Notes: generated by a model not told the origin, from the sequence alone. Numbered from the stretch's first letter, positions 11,037 through 22,379 are shown. The stretch: DNA of 64,000 nucleotides from Dicyema japonicum (GCA_011109175.1 RDEW01000063.1:162965-226964), one strand, 5' to 3'. Numbers and translations are program-made.

Positions 11037-14000
11037 TTATTTATTTTTATTTAATAACCCCGGGAACACCGAGAAAGATAGACAAAAGAGTCAGACAGTT
11101 AGGTGATCCCAGTCCTCGCAATCACTTGTGCCATTCGACGTCTGTGATCCTCCATCGTCCCCACTACTTTCCGGAAGAGCCTTCTCTCGGTCTTGCAGAG
11201 GAATCCGATCGGGGAGGGGAATTTCTTATCCAATCGGTTTTCTCTTGCCATGGGAAGGATTAGGCGAAGCGGATTTCCATCTTCCTCACAGAGGCGAAGA
11301 AATCCGGAGCCACGACTACGGATCTTAGCTTCCATGAGTAGTGGGTCGACTGTTGATCCATTACGTGAGGAAAGCATACTGATTGTTTTCCGGTATATCG
11401 AGTTGATTCTTTGGACCAAAGACTCCGATAGCCCGAATCTCCATGCAACGGAGGCATACTCAATGGCAGGCGCGATTGTTTGTTGGTAGAGTGTAGAAAC
11501 GGAAAAGTCCATGTTCCTCGTGGTCCTCCGAACAAGGGCGCGTATAACGTTAACTTTCTGGAGGCCCCTGGTGATCATGTCTGTTGCGTGGGAGTTGAAT
11601 TTGAGAAGGCTGTCGTACTTGACTCCAAGGACAATGGGGGACTTTGTCACTGGAATCCTAGTGGGACCAATGAAAAGACTCGGTTCATCCTTGGAACGAC
11701 GGTCCGACGTGAATGTGGAACAGATAGACTTGGTTGCAGAAATCGTTAGTCGATTGCCAGCAATCCAATCGTGGAGAATGTTCAATTTTGTCTGAGTTTT
11801 AAGGGATGCGACTTGCGTCGAGCGGTTCCGTATTGCAATGACTACGTCGTCTGCGTAGGATAATAACAGGGAATCTTCGTCTCCATCATTAGGTAGGTCG
11901 TGTAGGAAAAGGTTGAATAGAATTGGTGAAAGTGGAGACCCCTGGGGTACCCCGTTCGGTAGTAATCGTGATCTAGATCTGAGATCACCACTGACTACTC
12001 TTCCACGTCTTCCAGACAAAAAGTTGGCCAGCCATAATTTCACATTCGGACGAATATTAGTAGAAAAATTTTTCCAACCAAGATTTTCCTCGAAACAGTG
12101 TCAAAGGCTTTGTTGATGTCAATAGAAACCAAGATTGTGCGTTTGTGAGGCGGAGGATGGGTGTTAAAACCGTCGGCAATGAACTGCGATAAAGTTGCCA
12201 AGTATGTAGCGGTGGACCTACCGCGGAGGAAACCATGTTGAAATATAGGACGCGGAAGATACGGAATAATGACTGATAATACAAGTTTCTCCATAATTTT
12301 TGACAGTGTGCTGGTAACGGAAATAGGCCTGTAGGATGCAGGTTCTGTCTCTGGTTTCCCAGCCTTCAATATCGGTCTGATGATAGAATTCTTCCAAATC
12401 TTAGGAATAATATTATAGTTAATGGACAGATTGTATATATGCGTGAGGTAGCCAATTGCGTAGTGGCTTAGGTGTTTTAGGTGAATAGAAGATACTTTGT
12501 CAGGCCCGCACGCCCGTGAGCTCTTTAATCTGGTGATCACATCCAAGACTTGGTCATCTGTGAATAGTTCGTGATAAGGTTCCTTCTTCGGTTTATGGGC
12601 ACGCACCTTAATGTCCAGGTGTTTCGAGAATGGTTTGAAGCTAATTCCAGCGTAATGTTTCATAAGGATGTTAGGATGTAGGTGGCATAAGTGTTCAGGA
12701 GAAGACTTTCCGGTTCCGTCTGCATCATCCAGCTCCGACTTGACTTGTTTAAGAGTTTTCCAGAAGTGTCGGGATGTACTTTTCCTGTCGAGGTGGTTAA
12801 CTAGATGCTGCCATCTCTTGTCCTTGTGTTCTTTTATGCTCTGACAGATTCTTTTATTCAGTTGTCTGAGGGCTGTCAAAGACTTCATGTCCAACAGATG
12901 GCATCTCTTCAGCCGGTCTCTTTGTTTTATAAGACTTATTGTATAAGAGCTGAGGGTAGGAATAAACTTCTTGTATGACGATATAGGAATAAAAATATGG
13001 TCAGCTTTCTGAATGGCAGCGCTGATAATTTCTGCGGCCTCGTCAATAGAGCGTATTGGGAAGGATAATCTCCCGGCCAAGAATTTATCCACAAGGTTAC
13101 TGAAACCAGACCAGTCAACCTTCGTATAATCCTTGAATCTTTTTGATTCCGCCGACCGTCTCCTGTATCGTCGAAGACCTCTCAATTTTAGAAGGATTGG
13201 ATTGTGGTCACTGGGAAGCCGTAAAAGACGTTCCAGGAAATGAGTCCAGCCAGAGAAGGTGAGCATAATGTTAAGTCGGGGGATGTGCAGCTATCAGTCA
13301 TCCTTAATGGGGTCCTCGTATGTGAGTTAGGGTTGTTCAGTATAATCAGGTCAGGAAGATAATTTGCAATGAGTTCTCCTCGGTTATCAGAGGATTGGGA
13401 AGTGAGCCAAACGGATGTCGTGCATTAAGATCCCCACATAACAGTAGATTTTTCAATGTTGAAATGCGTGATAAATCAGGGGTGTAAGATGACGGACACG
13501 ATCCTTGTGGAGGAATATATATATTAGCCAAATGGATCCAAAAGGATGGGAATAACTCGATTTTGACAGTAATCTGCTCCAAAGTCTTGTCGGAGCCAAG
13601 AAGCTCCGAGGTTCGTTGGTTGTATCCATAAAAGAATATCGTTCTTTATAATAGTAAGTAGTCCTCCTCCGCGTCCTCCCTGACGATCTTTACGGATCAC
13701 TGTGTATCCGGGAAAAGAGGGTGTTGGTATGGAGGGAGATAGCTTGGACTCCTGTATTAAAGCGAGGTTAGCCTCATTATCGCGGAGGAGTGCCCGGAGT
13801 TCAAAGATTTTCTTCCTGATCCCATTCGTATTCAGTTGTATAATTGTAAAACCTCTCCATGGACCAGGATTGGTTTCGACGTCCCCACATAGAAGAATCA
13901 AAAGTCTGGATAAATGGGGACACCAGAGAGGGTCGAAGACACAGGGATGAAAGGACCACCAGACGGTGGGGAGAAGCTGTTGGCTCTTTTCGTTCCATTT

Positions 14001-14072
14001 TGGAATGGGTGACACCGTTTCTGGTGAGCCACATGACACCACGCTAACATTTTTCAAATCACACACGCTAAC
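11037..14072 (-). mobile_element. CR1/L2-like non-LTR retrotransposon with 2A-like motif
   Basis: One long coding region on the minus strand, now in several frames. The N-terminal part (14066-13524) carries a 2A-like motif, then APE endonuclease landmarks FTIIQLNTNGIRKK, IQESKL and GYTVIRKDRQGGRGGG. After a shift near 13570 come LANIYIPPQG and LLLCGDLNARHPFG, and at about 13205 SDHNPILLKLRG with the catalytic His. The reverse transcriptase (12700-11100) shows PASYRPISVTSTLSKIMEKL, ILVSIDINKAFDTVSRK (first Asp), LLPNGVPQGSPLSPILFN and LLLSYADDVVIA (Asp-Asp). The C-terminus ends ARTGIT and stop at 11099. The 3' tail is attaaataaaaataaataaa-like. Three frameshifts (about 13570, 13280, 12050) inactivate it. 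No ATG precedes the 2A region in frame (the first codon is GTG), so the 5' end may be truncated. Confidence 0.9.
13860..13913 (-). other. 2A-like ribosome-skipping motif in LINE ORF
   Basis: Residues LSRLLILLCGDVETNPGP match the 2A consensus D-[VI]-E-x-N-P-G-P with the usual leucine-rich lead-in. Ribosomes skip the Gly-Pro bond at such motifs, so the short N-terminal leader (about 68 residues) would be released from the endonuclease/RT. 2A-like motifs at the N-terminus of non-LTR ORFs are known from trypanosomes and several invertebrates. Activity here is inferred from the motif only. Confidence 0.85.
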
Positions 14073-14084
14073 GTTTCCATAATT
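14073..14084. repeat. target-site duplication, right copy
   Basis: gtttccataatt, identical to 11025-11036, marks the 5' side of the LINE insertion. Confidence 0.85.
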
Positions 14085-14545
14085 GATGACCTTAATATAA
14101 ATTTAATTTAATTTTTTTATTTGAATTTATAAATTTGTATTATATTATTTATAATAAATAAATAATATTTTCGATTTAATATTGTTATACCTGGTAATCG
14201 TTCAACATGGCTTTTAAATCTTCTTTTTTCTGCGACTAAATTTCTTAGGATCACCGAAACTATAACGTCTATATTATATATAAATTATTCAAATAAATGA
14301 AGAATCTCTATGGATGGAGGTTGGGTTGTGTAATAGCTCATGAACATACTCTCTATCACAATTGTGTCAATATAAATCAACGTAAGTTGGGTTCATTTTC
14401 AACTTTCAGTTCAGAATAATTTCCATAAAACTCTCTTATATTAATTCTCCATGTTCTCATATAAAATGGGATGCTAACATGTAGCTCTGTCTTATTGTAT
14501 TTAGTTTGTAGCACTTGGATGAGTATATCGCTTAATTATTATTAA
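14085..14545 (-). pseudogene. copy A of the ZYG11-like upstream region and the small upstream gene
   Basis: The minus strand matches 43534-43985 and 52752-53205. It holds the AT-rich leader before the ZYG11-like start (attgatgaccttaatataaa, as read on the plus strand) and the small two-exon gene described at 52752. Copy A lacks one G (about 14393), so the first exon runs into a stop. It also has 16 extra bases after the intron acceptor (acgttatagtttcggt in gene sense). The homology ends at about 14545. Together with 10434-11036 it shows that the two-gene block was intact before the LINE landed. Confidence 0.7.
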
Positions 14546-14599
14546 TATTATTATCGCATTCCTTTAATTCTGTAGTCACAAAGTGCTGTCATATGCAGG

Positions 14600-14692
14600 C
14601 AGAGAATTAACAACGACCAAGATGAGGACTTTGATAGAGCGAATCGGAATCATGAAATAGTTTGTGCTTGGACATTAATTAATAAAATTTTC
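14600..14692 (+). mobile_element. CR1-like 3' end fragment
   Basis: Plus-strand reading MRTLIERIGIMK matches the C-terminal MRILAERIGIT-stop at 25287-25322 and the ARTGIT-stop of the 11-14 kb element. It is followed by an aattaataaaat tail. Only the last few dozen bases of the LINE remain. Confidence 0.4.
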
Positions 14693-14987
14693 CATGTCTT
14701 GGTACTTTGAATAAAGATTTATTTTCCATTATATAAGTGATAGTATTGATCCATCGCCCACTTACAAAAATAAAAATCGATTCAGCAGGATTTACTGGAT
14801 TCCAACAAATGGATTTAACACCTAAATTAACTACTGGATTACATGGATGAGAGGCAAGTAACATACTTCTGGAAGATGAGTACATCGGGTAGGGTTGATC
14901 AAATTTAATTATTAAGCTAATATTGTTAAACATAAAATATTGCCAACTCTCAGAAAAGCCGCTAAAACTAGGGTCAACGATTTTCAC
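14679..14987 (-). CDS. 102-codon ORF with a possible WD40-like repeat
   Basis: The open frame contains GVKSICWNPVNPAESIFIFV followed by SGRWINTITYI. The pattern V-x-S-[IV]-x-W-N-P ... [IF]-x-S-G ... N-T-I is what one blade of a WD40 propeller looks like. Only about one blade is visible, no neighbouring exon could be joined, and the N-terminus has no clear start context. It could be an exon of a host gene or a chance match. It lies next to the LINE remnants at 14.6 and 15.1 kb. Confidence 0.3.
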   Translation of the reverse strand: MKIVDPSFSGFSESWQYFMFNNISLIIKFDQPYPMYSSSRSMLLASHPCNPVVNLGVKSICWNPVNPAESIFIFVSGRWINTITYIMENKSLFKVPRHGKFY

Positions 14988-15094
14988 GTCAAATCATGAT
15001 AGTTCAAAGAAAGCAGCAGAGATCCTGAACAACTATTAATTAAAATTAATTTTAATTTATTCAACCAAAACCACCGTCAAATCTAAAATAACTA

Positions 15095-15185
15095 AATTTC
15101 AGGTGATCTCAGCTTCCCTCAACAATCTCCGAATCTTTTCTCATTGTTCTGACTCTGTCCTGCGTATTCTTTTGACATGACAAGT
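15095..15185 (-). mobile_element. CR1-like C-terminal fragment
   Basis: Minus-strand reading KIRRLLREAEIT-stop, with TGA inside atcacctga, is the same C-terminal signature as KMRRLFKEARIT-stop at 34.81 kb. The rest of the element is missing. The 66-codon frame at 15188-15388 shows no motif. Confidence 0.45.
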
Positions 15186-15399
15186 CTCTACCGAAATTGT
15201 GCCCGGATGTGTAGAAAGAGCCGTCCAGGGGAACTTCTCTGAATGATCGTTGACAAATGGTTCTTTTGGATACATTTTGAGTTGTATCTTACGTTACCTG
15301 ACATGGCAACCACATGACGAACGTTAATTAAGGGAATTAGAACAGACGAAAAAAACAGAAACTTTAAACAATTAGAACGAAGCACCACATGGCGTTACG

Positions 15400-17035
15400 T
15401 GGCTTTTTTAATCTATTCCAAAAAAGAAGATGTCGAGGATGTGAACAACTATTTCTACTAAAAATAAAAAGGACGTCCGAGTTCAACTTTCTTGGAAAAA
15501 AATTATTATATTTTTACTAACATTGATGAGTAAATTTAATAAAATATTTATTTAAAAATATAAATTAAAATTTTTTTTAACTGGTCGACCAACATTAATT
15601 TATTATACACGTTGTCATTGGTTCTCGTGGGCTTTGTGGCTGTGTTTTGTATTTTCCTGTACGTTTCTTCAACATTGAAAGTAACAGATTTATCAAATTT
15701 TTATTGGATAAATATTTGATTCATCAATAAATTGTCATTATGTTTTTTTTAATTCTGAAGAAATGATGTGGATGTACAATTCCCTCTCAAAATGGTCTAG
15801 GCGGTGTTCACAAAAACATTATGATTCCTTGTTAATTTTATATTTATTAAAAATCAATTGTTGTATCGAGGATAAAAATACTATGATTTGACTTAATGAT
15901 GTATTCCAGTATTTACTACATTTCCCAACCATTTGAGCCGATACAAGAATTCAATGAACGAATATTCCATTTTTGTTTTAAGAATGTCATAAATCCTCTC
16001 TATTTCTCTATTTTCCTACCATGACCAGATGCTCAAGATAGACATTATTAAGATTAATTGAAAATAGAAAATCCCGTTGCTATTTCTAATGACTCTAAAA
16101 GCTAATTTCTCAGTCAAAATTACAGGTATTCTCATAATATTATTATTTCAAGTTGTACTAGAATGACGTTTTGTGATTGAAATAAGGACTGTTCGAGATT
16201 TTCAGACGAATCAATTCTTCTTGCATTGTGTCGTTACTATATGGAATATTGCTTAGTAATTCAGTAGATTTCCTACAAGAATATTTTTATTAACATTTGC
16301 GCGGGAAAGTACAGATCTCTCAGTAATCAGGATTATTATTATTGAAGGTAAGGGTAGAAAACCTGAAAGGATTATTCAAATACGTATTAGACATATGTGC
16401 TATAGAGGGACGTCACCACCTCAACCAAAAAATAATCATGATTACCTATATAAATTAAAATAAAGAAAATCCGGTAGTGGCCATGATTTCTGCAACTTTT
16501 TTTCCCTGAAGAGTTTCAGGATTTGTCGGTATTAGTCGAGTTATTTTTGTAGTTTTTCCTTTGGCTTTCAGAAAATTTCAATATCTTTTCCTATTGAGGA
16601 TACTTGCGTTTTGGGTGTTCTAATAAGCGAGATGGCTTCATTGTTCCTTCATAGACCCACGCTAAATTAAGTGGATCCTTTGGATTTTGAGTAAAACCAT
16701 ACGATAAATATTTCTTCTTCGACATTCAATTTGAAGTAATGTTCATTATGCAATTTATCCTTGGCTATCAACTTGTATTCCGTCATTGCTCCAACAAGTA
16801 ATCTTCAAGTGAAACTGCTTCTATATGGAGTTATGTTCATTTTCCAATGTATCATGGGATTATGCCAACTGGAATCTGGTCATTTCTCAAGTTCTCTTTA
16901 AATAAAACTGTTTTGTTGCTTTGAGGAACATTATTAATGGCACTTTTACAAGATAATAATATTTACAGCCCCCATGTGCAGCTAACAGACAACCTCAGGA
17001 GGTATCCAAAGAGTCTCCATCGAAGCTTATGATCT
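15400..17035. other. AT-rich stretch without recognisable gene
   Basis: No open frame above about 60 codons and no repeat partner noticed. Intergenic or deeply decayed DNA. Confidence 0.4.
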
Positions 17036-17039
17036 CGTG

Positions 17040-17212
17040 GCTTATTGTTGTATTATTATTATTATAAGCAACTACATAGAATCATATAAACTATAATTCT
17101 ATTCGTGCCGCGTCTGAACAATCCTCTTAATTAGCCTTTCCCATCCCCTCCTGTCCGATGCCAAGTGCCGCAGACTACTAAGGTCTTCACCGACCTTTAG
17201 TAGTCTGGTGTT
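17040..17212 (-). mobile_element. 5'-truncated LINE 3' end with TAA tail and hairpin
   Basis: The minus strand is nearly identical, over about 110 nt, to 35870-35990: ggatgggaaaggctaatta, then cggcacgaatagaattatag, then a ttgcttataataataataat tail. It encodes only the last residues of the ORF. The truncation point lies at a near-perfect inverted repeat (17171-17207; arms of about 15 nt, loop of about 6 nt). High identity to the second copy suggests recent mobility. Confidence 0.7.
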
Positions 17213-17533
17213 GTTGTATACACACATATTTTTTAATTGGAAATTTTTTTAATAAAGATATATTTATAATTAAATATATTTTAAATAATTTAGATAATCC
17301 ATTTTTTGTGATGACGGAAGATTATAGGGTCCGTTCTGACGGTGGCTAATTTTCTCTCAGGATGGCCAGCGAGATTTGAGGAAATAACCAAATTTTAGTG
17401 GTAGCCGATTTAAAAAATAAAAAGACGTAAAAACCTGATTGCAGACGAATAAATGTTCCGTTGCCTCTTCAGCAAAGATGTCGAAAAATCCCACTAGAAT
17501 AGCTAGTATTAAGCGGGGGGTTTTGGTTCGGAA

Positions 17534-17998
17534 TCACTTATTTTCGGGGCAACTTGTAGAGGTGGTTTTCTCTTTATGTGTATTGACAAATCTGTTCTCA
17601 ATTTTTTTGATAAGACCATCATTTGTTTACAAGGAGATGTCTCCCTGGACCGCGATATTTTTTACAAGGAATCTGAATAATTTGCAGTCGAACCTTTTCT
17701 GTTGTGGAAGATACAAGGTTTGTTCGAAAGTTAGTTGAAAGAGTGAGATTGTGTTCATGATATCTTTCGTATTTATTTGCAAGAGACAGGGAAATTGGAT
17801 CTTTAAACGGTCCTTAATTGATATCCATAAATAACATGTGTTATCTGCCTGGTATGTTTCTTTGTATACTGCCTCATTTCCAAACGTTTTGAGATAAAAT
17901 ACACTGGGATGTCTCATAAGTGATGTCCTATGGCCCCTAGTTCTAATCTCCTTACTGTGGTCTTGACTCAAAGCCAACCCCTGATCGATGGTTTGTTC
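17534..17998 (-). CDS. unknown gene fragment, two exons joined by a 39-nt intron
   Basis: The minus-strand frame is open from 17998, after a TGA, to an intron with gt...ag ends at 17592-17630 (39 nt). Removing it keeps the frame open through FVNTHKEKTTSTSCPENK to a stop at 17534. Without splicing the frame stops almost at once. The protein part contains TFGNEAVYKETYQADNTCYL and LFQLTFEQTLYLPQQKRF. I recognise no domain. The start is unclear (no ATG near the 5' end), so upstream exons are probably missing from my reading. It could be a host gene or part of a mobile element. Confidence 0.35.
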
Positions 17999-18049
17999 TC
18001 AATGTTGAAGTATTTGTATATTATGTTATTTGGGGGAGGATCTATATAT

Positions 18050-18780
18050 TAAGATGAAATTATTCCAAACACCAACTGCAAAACCGAGTTAAATAATCCC
18101 GTGGTCCTGACGCGTTCCAGTTGATCTCTCATCTAGCACAGTGATCCAGAGGAAATTTCTGGGAGTTGCGGTCTAAGCGCAGGTGAAGATGTATTCTTTT
18201 GAATGGCAACGTCCTCTGAATTAAGTGAACATAGATCCCACTAGAATACAATATAAATTTTCAATTAAAAAGAAATTGTAGCACATCACACGTGACAATT
18301 AATTTAATAACCCCAGATTATCGATAAAGTAGTTAAAGTAAACAACTAATTAACTGTATCCAGTTTCACTTCTACAGAAACAGAGTCCATCCGGAATCAG
18401 CACAAAAGGAAACACCTCCAGTGGAGTGGAAAAGAGCAAATTATCCTTTTTCGAGCCGGCCTGGCACTGGGCGTCACCTAGACAGGTGGATCACATGTCG
18501 CCACTCTAATAGGAAGAGAGAGGAGGAACAGACAAGCAAGCAGAAAACTTCAACCAATAAACCACGCAGCACCACATGGCACCACAGGCTTAATCAAAAC
18601 AAATTTAACCTTTTCAATTACTTTCACGATATAATAAACAAAATTTTAAATTAATTTTAATTTGATTTTAAATAATTTTATTTTTTTCAAATAAATTAAT
18701 GGAGTGGTAGGTATTGAAGAAGCTAAGAGAACTCACCCAACTAGTCACACAGTAATATAGGATCATTTGTTACCCCAATC
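18050..18780. other. mostly non-coding; LINE leader-like repeat at about 18500-18600
   Basis: No gene is supported. The block aggaacagacaagcaagcag followed by caccacatggcaccac resembles the reverse complement of 48590-48670 and the motif aacagaagaaacaaac at 43370 and 52585. It may be a shared untranslated part of a LINE family. The 77-codon frame at 18421-18654 lies in this repeat and is not convincing as a gene. Confidence 0.3.
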
Positions 18781-19945
18781 CAAGATGAACGTCTTTCGTC
18801 AGCGGCTCTCTCTGTATTACTCAACTGACCTGATAAGAACGCTTTTAATCATTTCTGGAGGCATCAAACCTAATCCGGGACCTACGAAATCTATTCCATC
18901 ATTCAACTCAACATAGGAAGATAATCGAGGTCAGAACTTTCTCGAAGAAATACGACGTCGACGTGTTCCTACCATGAGACGAAGCTGACATACTCTTCCC
19001 CAACTCCAACGCTTCCGGGATACACTGTTATCAGAAAGGATCGCCAGTTTTGAAGTGGGGGAAGTAGTCATTACCCTCGTCAAAATTGAGATCGGAACAC
19101 AACAACGCCTTTGCATTATGATCCTCCATCTCCCATGGAATACATTAGGATCTCAATTCGAACCAATATTGTAAATATTACAATTTGAACTTTTACATTC
19201 CTCTACCAGCTCCTACCCAAAAAAATTTCCTTCTCCCTTATGTGTTACATCAATAACAACATTTTTGATATGTGCCGACCTCCACACGAAACACGGACCT
19301 GGTACAAAAGCCTTGTCCTCTCTCATGGATAATTTCATAATCCTTAACGACTATCGGATGAACACAAGAACACATCATGACAACAAGACTTCACCTAATT
19401 TCACTTTTGCTACTCCCAACATTACTTCTCCTGGAACTTGTCTGTGATCTATGACTTTAGGTACCACCATAATCCATCAAACAAATTTGGAGTGACTTCA
19501 TAAATGGTTGAACTCAAATTCAATAGAAGGCTATCAAGTTATTCCGCCGAACTATTTTTGAATTGTGAACTAATCCCTCACAAGAAGCAAGCTAGAATGC
19601 TGGGAGTAACATTTGACATCCTTATGGCCTTCAGCACATATGTGTCAAACGTCATTAGTGTTTCGGCACGAATGCTTAAGTTCGTGAAGATGTCGTCTTT
19701 AAATTCAAAAAAATCCTCAAACTGGTCATTTTCCACGTTGTACACCGAATTCATCGAGAAGACTATAAGTGATAAATGTGCACTTGAGGAACAAAACTTG
19801 CTCAATCCAGTATGATAAAAACAATCTCCCAAATCACAGGACTACTGATAAGGGCAACTCTATTGAGGTCATTGTGAGTAGTCGGGAGGCATATTCATTA
19901 AAAATGGAAAACCCCAAGAAGAACAGTGATGTCGGAATCACCTGA
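18781..19945 (+). mobile_element. degenerate CR1-like LINE with eroded 2A motif
   Basis: Plus-strand pieces in order: LIRTLLIISGGIKPNPGP (18831-18884), in the position of a 2A motif but with D-V-E-x lost and N-P-G-P kept; an endonuclease piece ICADLHTKHGPGTK (19268), corresponding to G-D-L-N-A-K-H-G; an RT C-terminal piece KKQARMLGVTFDILMAFSTY (19585) of the 'LGV.FD..L.F..H' type; and a C-terminus NSDVGIT-stop at 19924-19947. Between the pieces the palm domain is deleted. Overall order and spacing match the 11-14 kb element with internal deletions. Confidence 0.6.
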
Positions 19946-19949
19946 TAGC

Positions 19950-20405
19950 CTTTTCCTTTTAATTAGTGTTTACCTGGTGATTTTTGGAGAAAGTATTTTA
20001 GTTAAGCACAAGTTCGGGATTAGGGAATCCAATGATGAATTCACATCTAATTCGACATTGTGTAAAATATGAGATGCTTAAAGAGATTTCGGGGTCTCAA
20101 TGTAAGAAAATATTAATTTTATAAAAAGTTTAAAAATTGATTTTGATGATCAATTCAGCGTTAGGGAACCACGTGGAGAGGTCTCCAAACTAAAAGGATA
20201 CGAAATTTTGATTTTGTTCAATAACTTTGGGGACGTGTAATCATGTCTCTTATTTGGACGAGTAAATGTGGCGGTAATCAAATAGCACTCCTAATGTGTA
20301 GTAAATTACAAGTATTATTCTGCTGATCTTAGATGATCTCCCTATGAGCATTACCACGTCGACACCAAAACCTACCTAATAAATTAACACAAAAACAGGA
20401 ATAAC
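19950..20405. other. no recognisable feature
   Basis: AT-rich DNA between two oppositely oriented LINE remnants. Nothing supported. Confidence 0.35.
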
Positions 20406-20409
20406 GTCA

Positions 20410-21510
20410 AGTAATCAGGTGATCCTAATCACCAAAACCAACTGTGACATCCAAGGGCTGTGAGCATTCATTGTCCCTACCAATGAGCGAAAGTGCCAGT
20501 TCTCATTCCTGCAGAAGAATTCAATTGGAGATGAAAACCTCTTCGCAGGAATTTGTCTTTAAATCTACAAGTCTTAGTTTCCCTAAGTAAGTGGGCGATT
20601 CAGTTTATGGACACAGGGTGCAAATAGTTGCTCAATTACAACACCAATGAATTTTTGGTGTCTGGAAGATGCGAAAAAAGTTTTAAACACTGACTATTAG
20701 ATGGTCTCCCAGAACAATTGCATTTTTCTTGCATGAATCGATAACGAACTCGCATAAATATCTCCACATGCTTTAATCTGTATGGGAGATATTGTTAAAC
20801 ATTTATGGGATTATCCTTAATGGAATAATGCAGTAAAATTTGGTCCAATGGTACTTATTTTGCATCGAAATCTAACCTCCAGTGTGCACATTTGTAGTTG
20901 AATTGTACTGGAAACCTTCTCCCAGTTAAAGGTTCTCTCTTAGTCTTCAGAAGAATAGCATAGTGGTCGATTGTGAGTTTCAGTTGGAGTTGTGAATGAC
21001 TGACCAGCTCGATGTTGCTGCAAAGCCGGGAGAACATAGCGTGATGTCTGGAAAAGTTAGTGGTCTGACTCCATGAAGGGGGTATATTTTTCCAGTGGAT
21101 AAATTGGACATAGTGTAGTGTTTCTCGCAAGAACCTGGTGAGGCACGTAGATATTCACAAAGGCAATTTTTACATTTGCTGTTGCAGGTGAGATCGCGTT
21201 TACTTAAATAAATTTATTTTAATAAAGTAATAAACAAAAATTTTAAAAATATTTACAAATCGTTTCCTACTATACTGGAGTTATGTTATACATGTCTTCG
21301 GTGGTGCCCAGTGTCAGATTGGCACGAAAAATGACCATGTGCTAAATTTCTCACCAATTTCACAGACTCGGATCATCACAGCATAATCCGGTACTCCATT
21401 TTTTAACTCGAAGTCATTTCCTGGAGTTCCCCAAAAAGTTCAAGTCACCAACATAAGGATAACCAATTCCCGCCACAACGAGGATTTTGAATCTGTTAAA
21501 AAGTATAGCA
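20410..21510 (-). mobile_element. LINE remnant: endonuclease pieces and C-terminus
   Basis: On the minus strand: ILVVAGIGYPYVGDLNFLG (about 21495-21440), with the endonuclease G-D-L-N motif; an endonuclease strand VKIAFVNIYVPHQ (about 21160), like INVYAPHSG at 9.2 kb; a following 91-codon open stretch (21130-20855); and, after a gap, LVIRIT-stop at about 20418, the CR1-type C-terminal signature. The order is not fully collinear (VNIYVPH should precede GDLN), so more than one insertion may be nested here. No RT core is visible. Confidence 0.4.
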
Positions 21511-21514
21511 CATG

Positions 21515-22370
21515 ACTCTATAAGAATCAAATGTCTAGCCAATTTTGGTTAGTACTGAGTTTCAGAAAAAAATCCCTCAACACAGGCCATATTTGCTTAC
21601 AAGATCTGGTTTAAGAGGTCGAGACTCTCATTGGCATTGAATTTACTAGCGATTTTTCAAAAAATTGAATAAGGGTATGTCAGCTACCATTCATTCGCAT
21701 CAAACACGTGGAGGAGGTCATGTCTAAAGAGTTTAATTTTTTTTGATTATGCAGTAAAGAAACTATGGAAGTAGGTGGGGACATCTCTGAGACAATGGAA
21801 AATCAGGCTGATTACCTTAGCTACTGAAAGAATTTGGGGGATGTAGAGAAATAGCGTAGACTGTTGTTGTGTCTGAGAAAGGAAGATATTATATTGTAAG
21901 GTTTTAGTTATTGCAGGGGATCACTGTTGTATGAGAAATGATGGATATCTCTTCATTATTGTGGTTATGTCGATACGGATTGTTTGGAGTTAATTGAATA
22001 AAGACCGAGATAGAGAATTATTGAGGACTTTGAGTAAAGTGGGGGATGTCTGACTGTTTTAATCGTATTTTAATAAATGCTGGTCTCAACTTTGTCAAAT
22101 TTATGATTTAATCATCTTTGTGACGAAATTGAGAAATGTATTGTGATACTAAGTCATCGCGTCCCCCATCTTATCCACGTCTCTTATGGTCTAATGATCG
22201 ACGAATGATTTGAATCGTGAGAAAAATGATTTGAATCGTGAGAAAGATAAATCAACTAATTTTCTAAGAGGAACAAATTACCCATATACTACAGTCAGGT
22301 CAATTGATGCAAGTACGATGGGAGGATTAAAGTTATTCAAACCATCAGCGATATACTTCGAAACGGACTT
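21515..22370. other. no recognisable gene
   Basis: The only notable detail is a short direct repeat, gatttgaatcgtgagaaa, at 22208 and 22226. The 96-codon plus-strand frame at 22210-22500 overlaps the better-supported minus-strand LINE fragment and is not called. Confidence 0.3.
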
Positions 22371-22379
22371 TGCAGTTAC

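Noticed and set aside
11128-12116. Several plus-strand open frames (66-98 codons)
   Set aside because: Antisense shadows of the CR1-like RT, which carries the Y-A-D-D and P-Q-G-S-P motifs on the minus strand.
17040-17212. Hairpin considered as a bacterial-type terminator
   Set aside because: The genome is eukaryotic and the hairpin lies inside a LINE C-terminal coding fragment.
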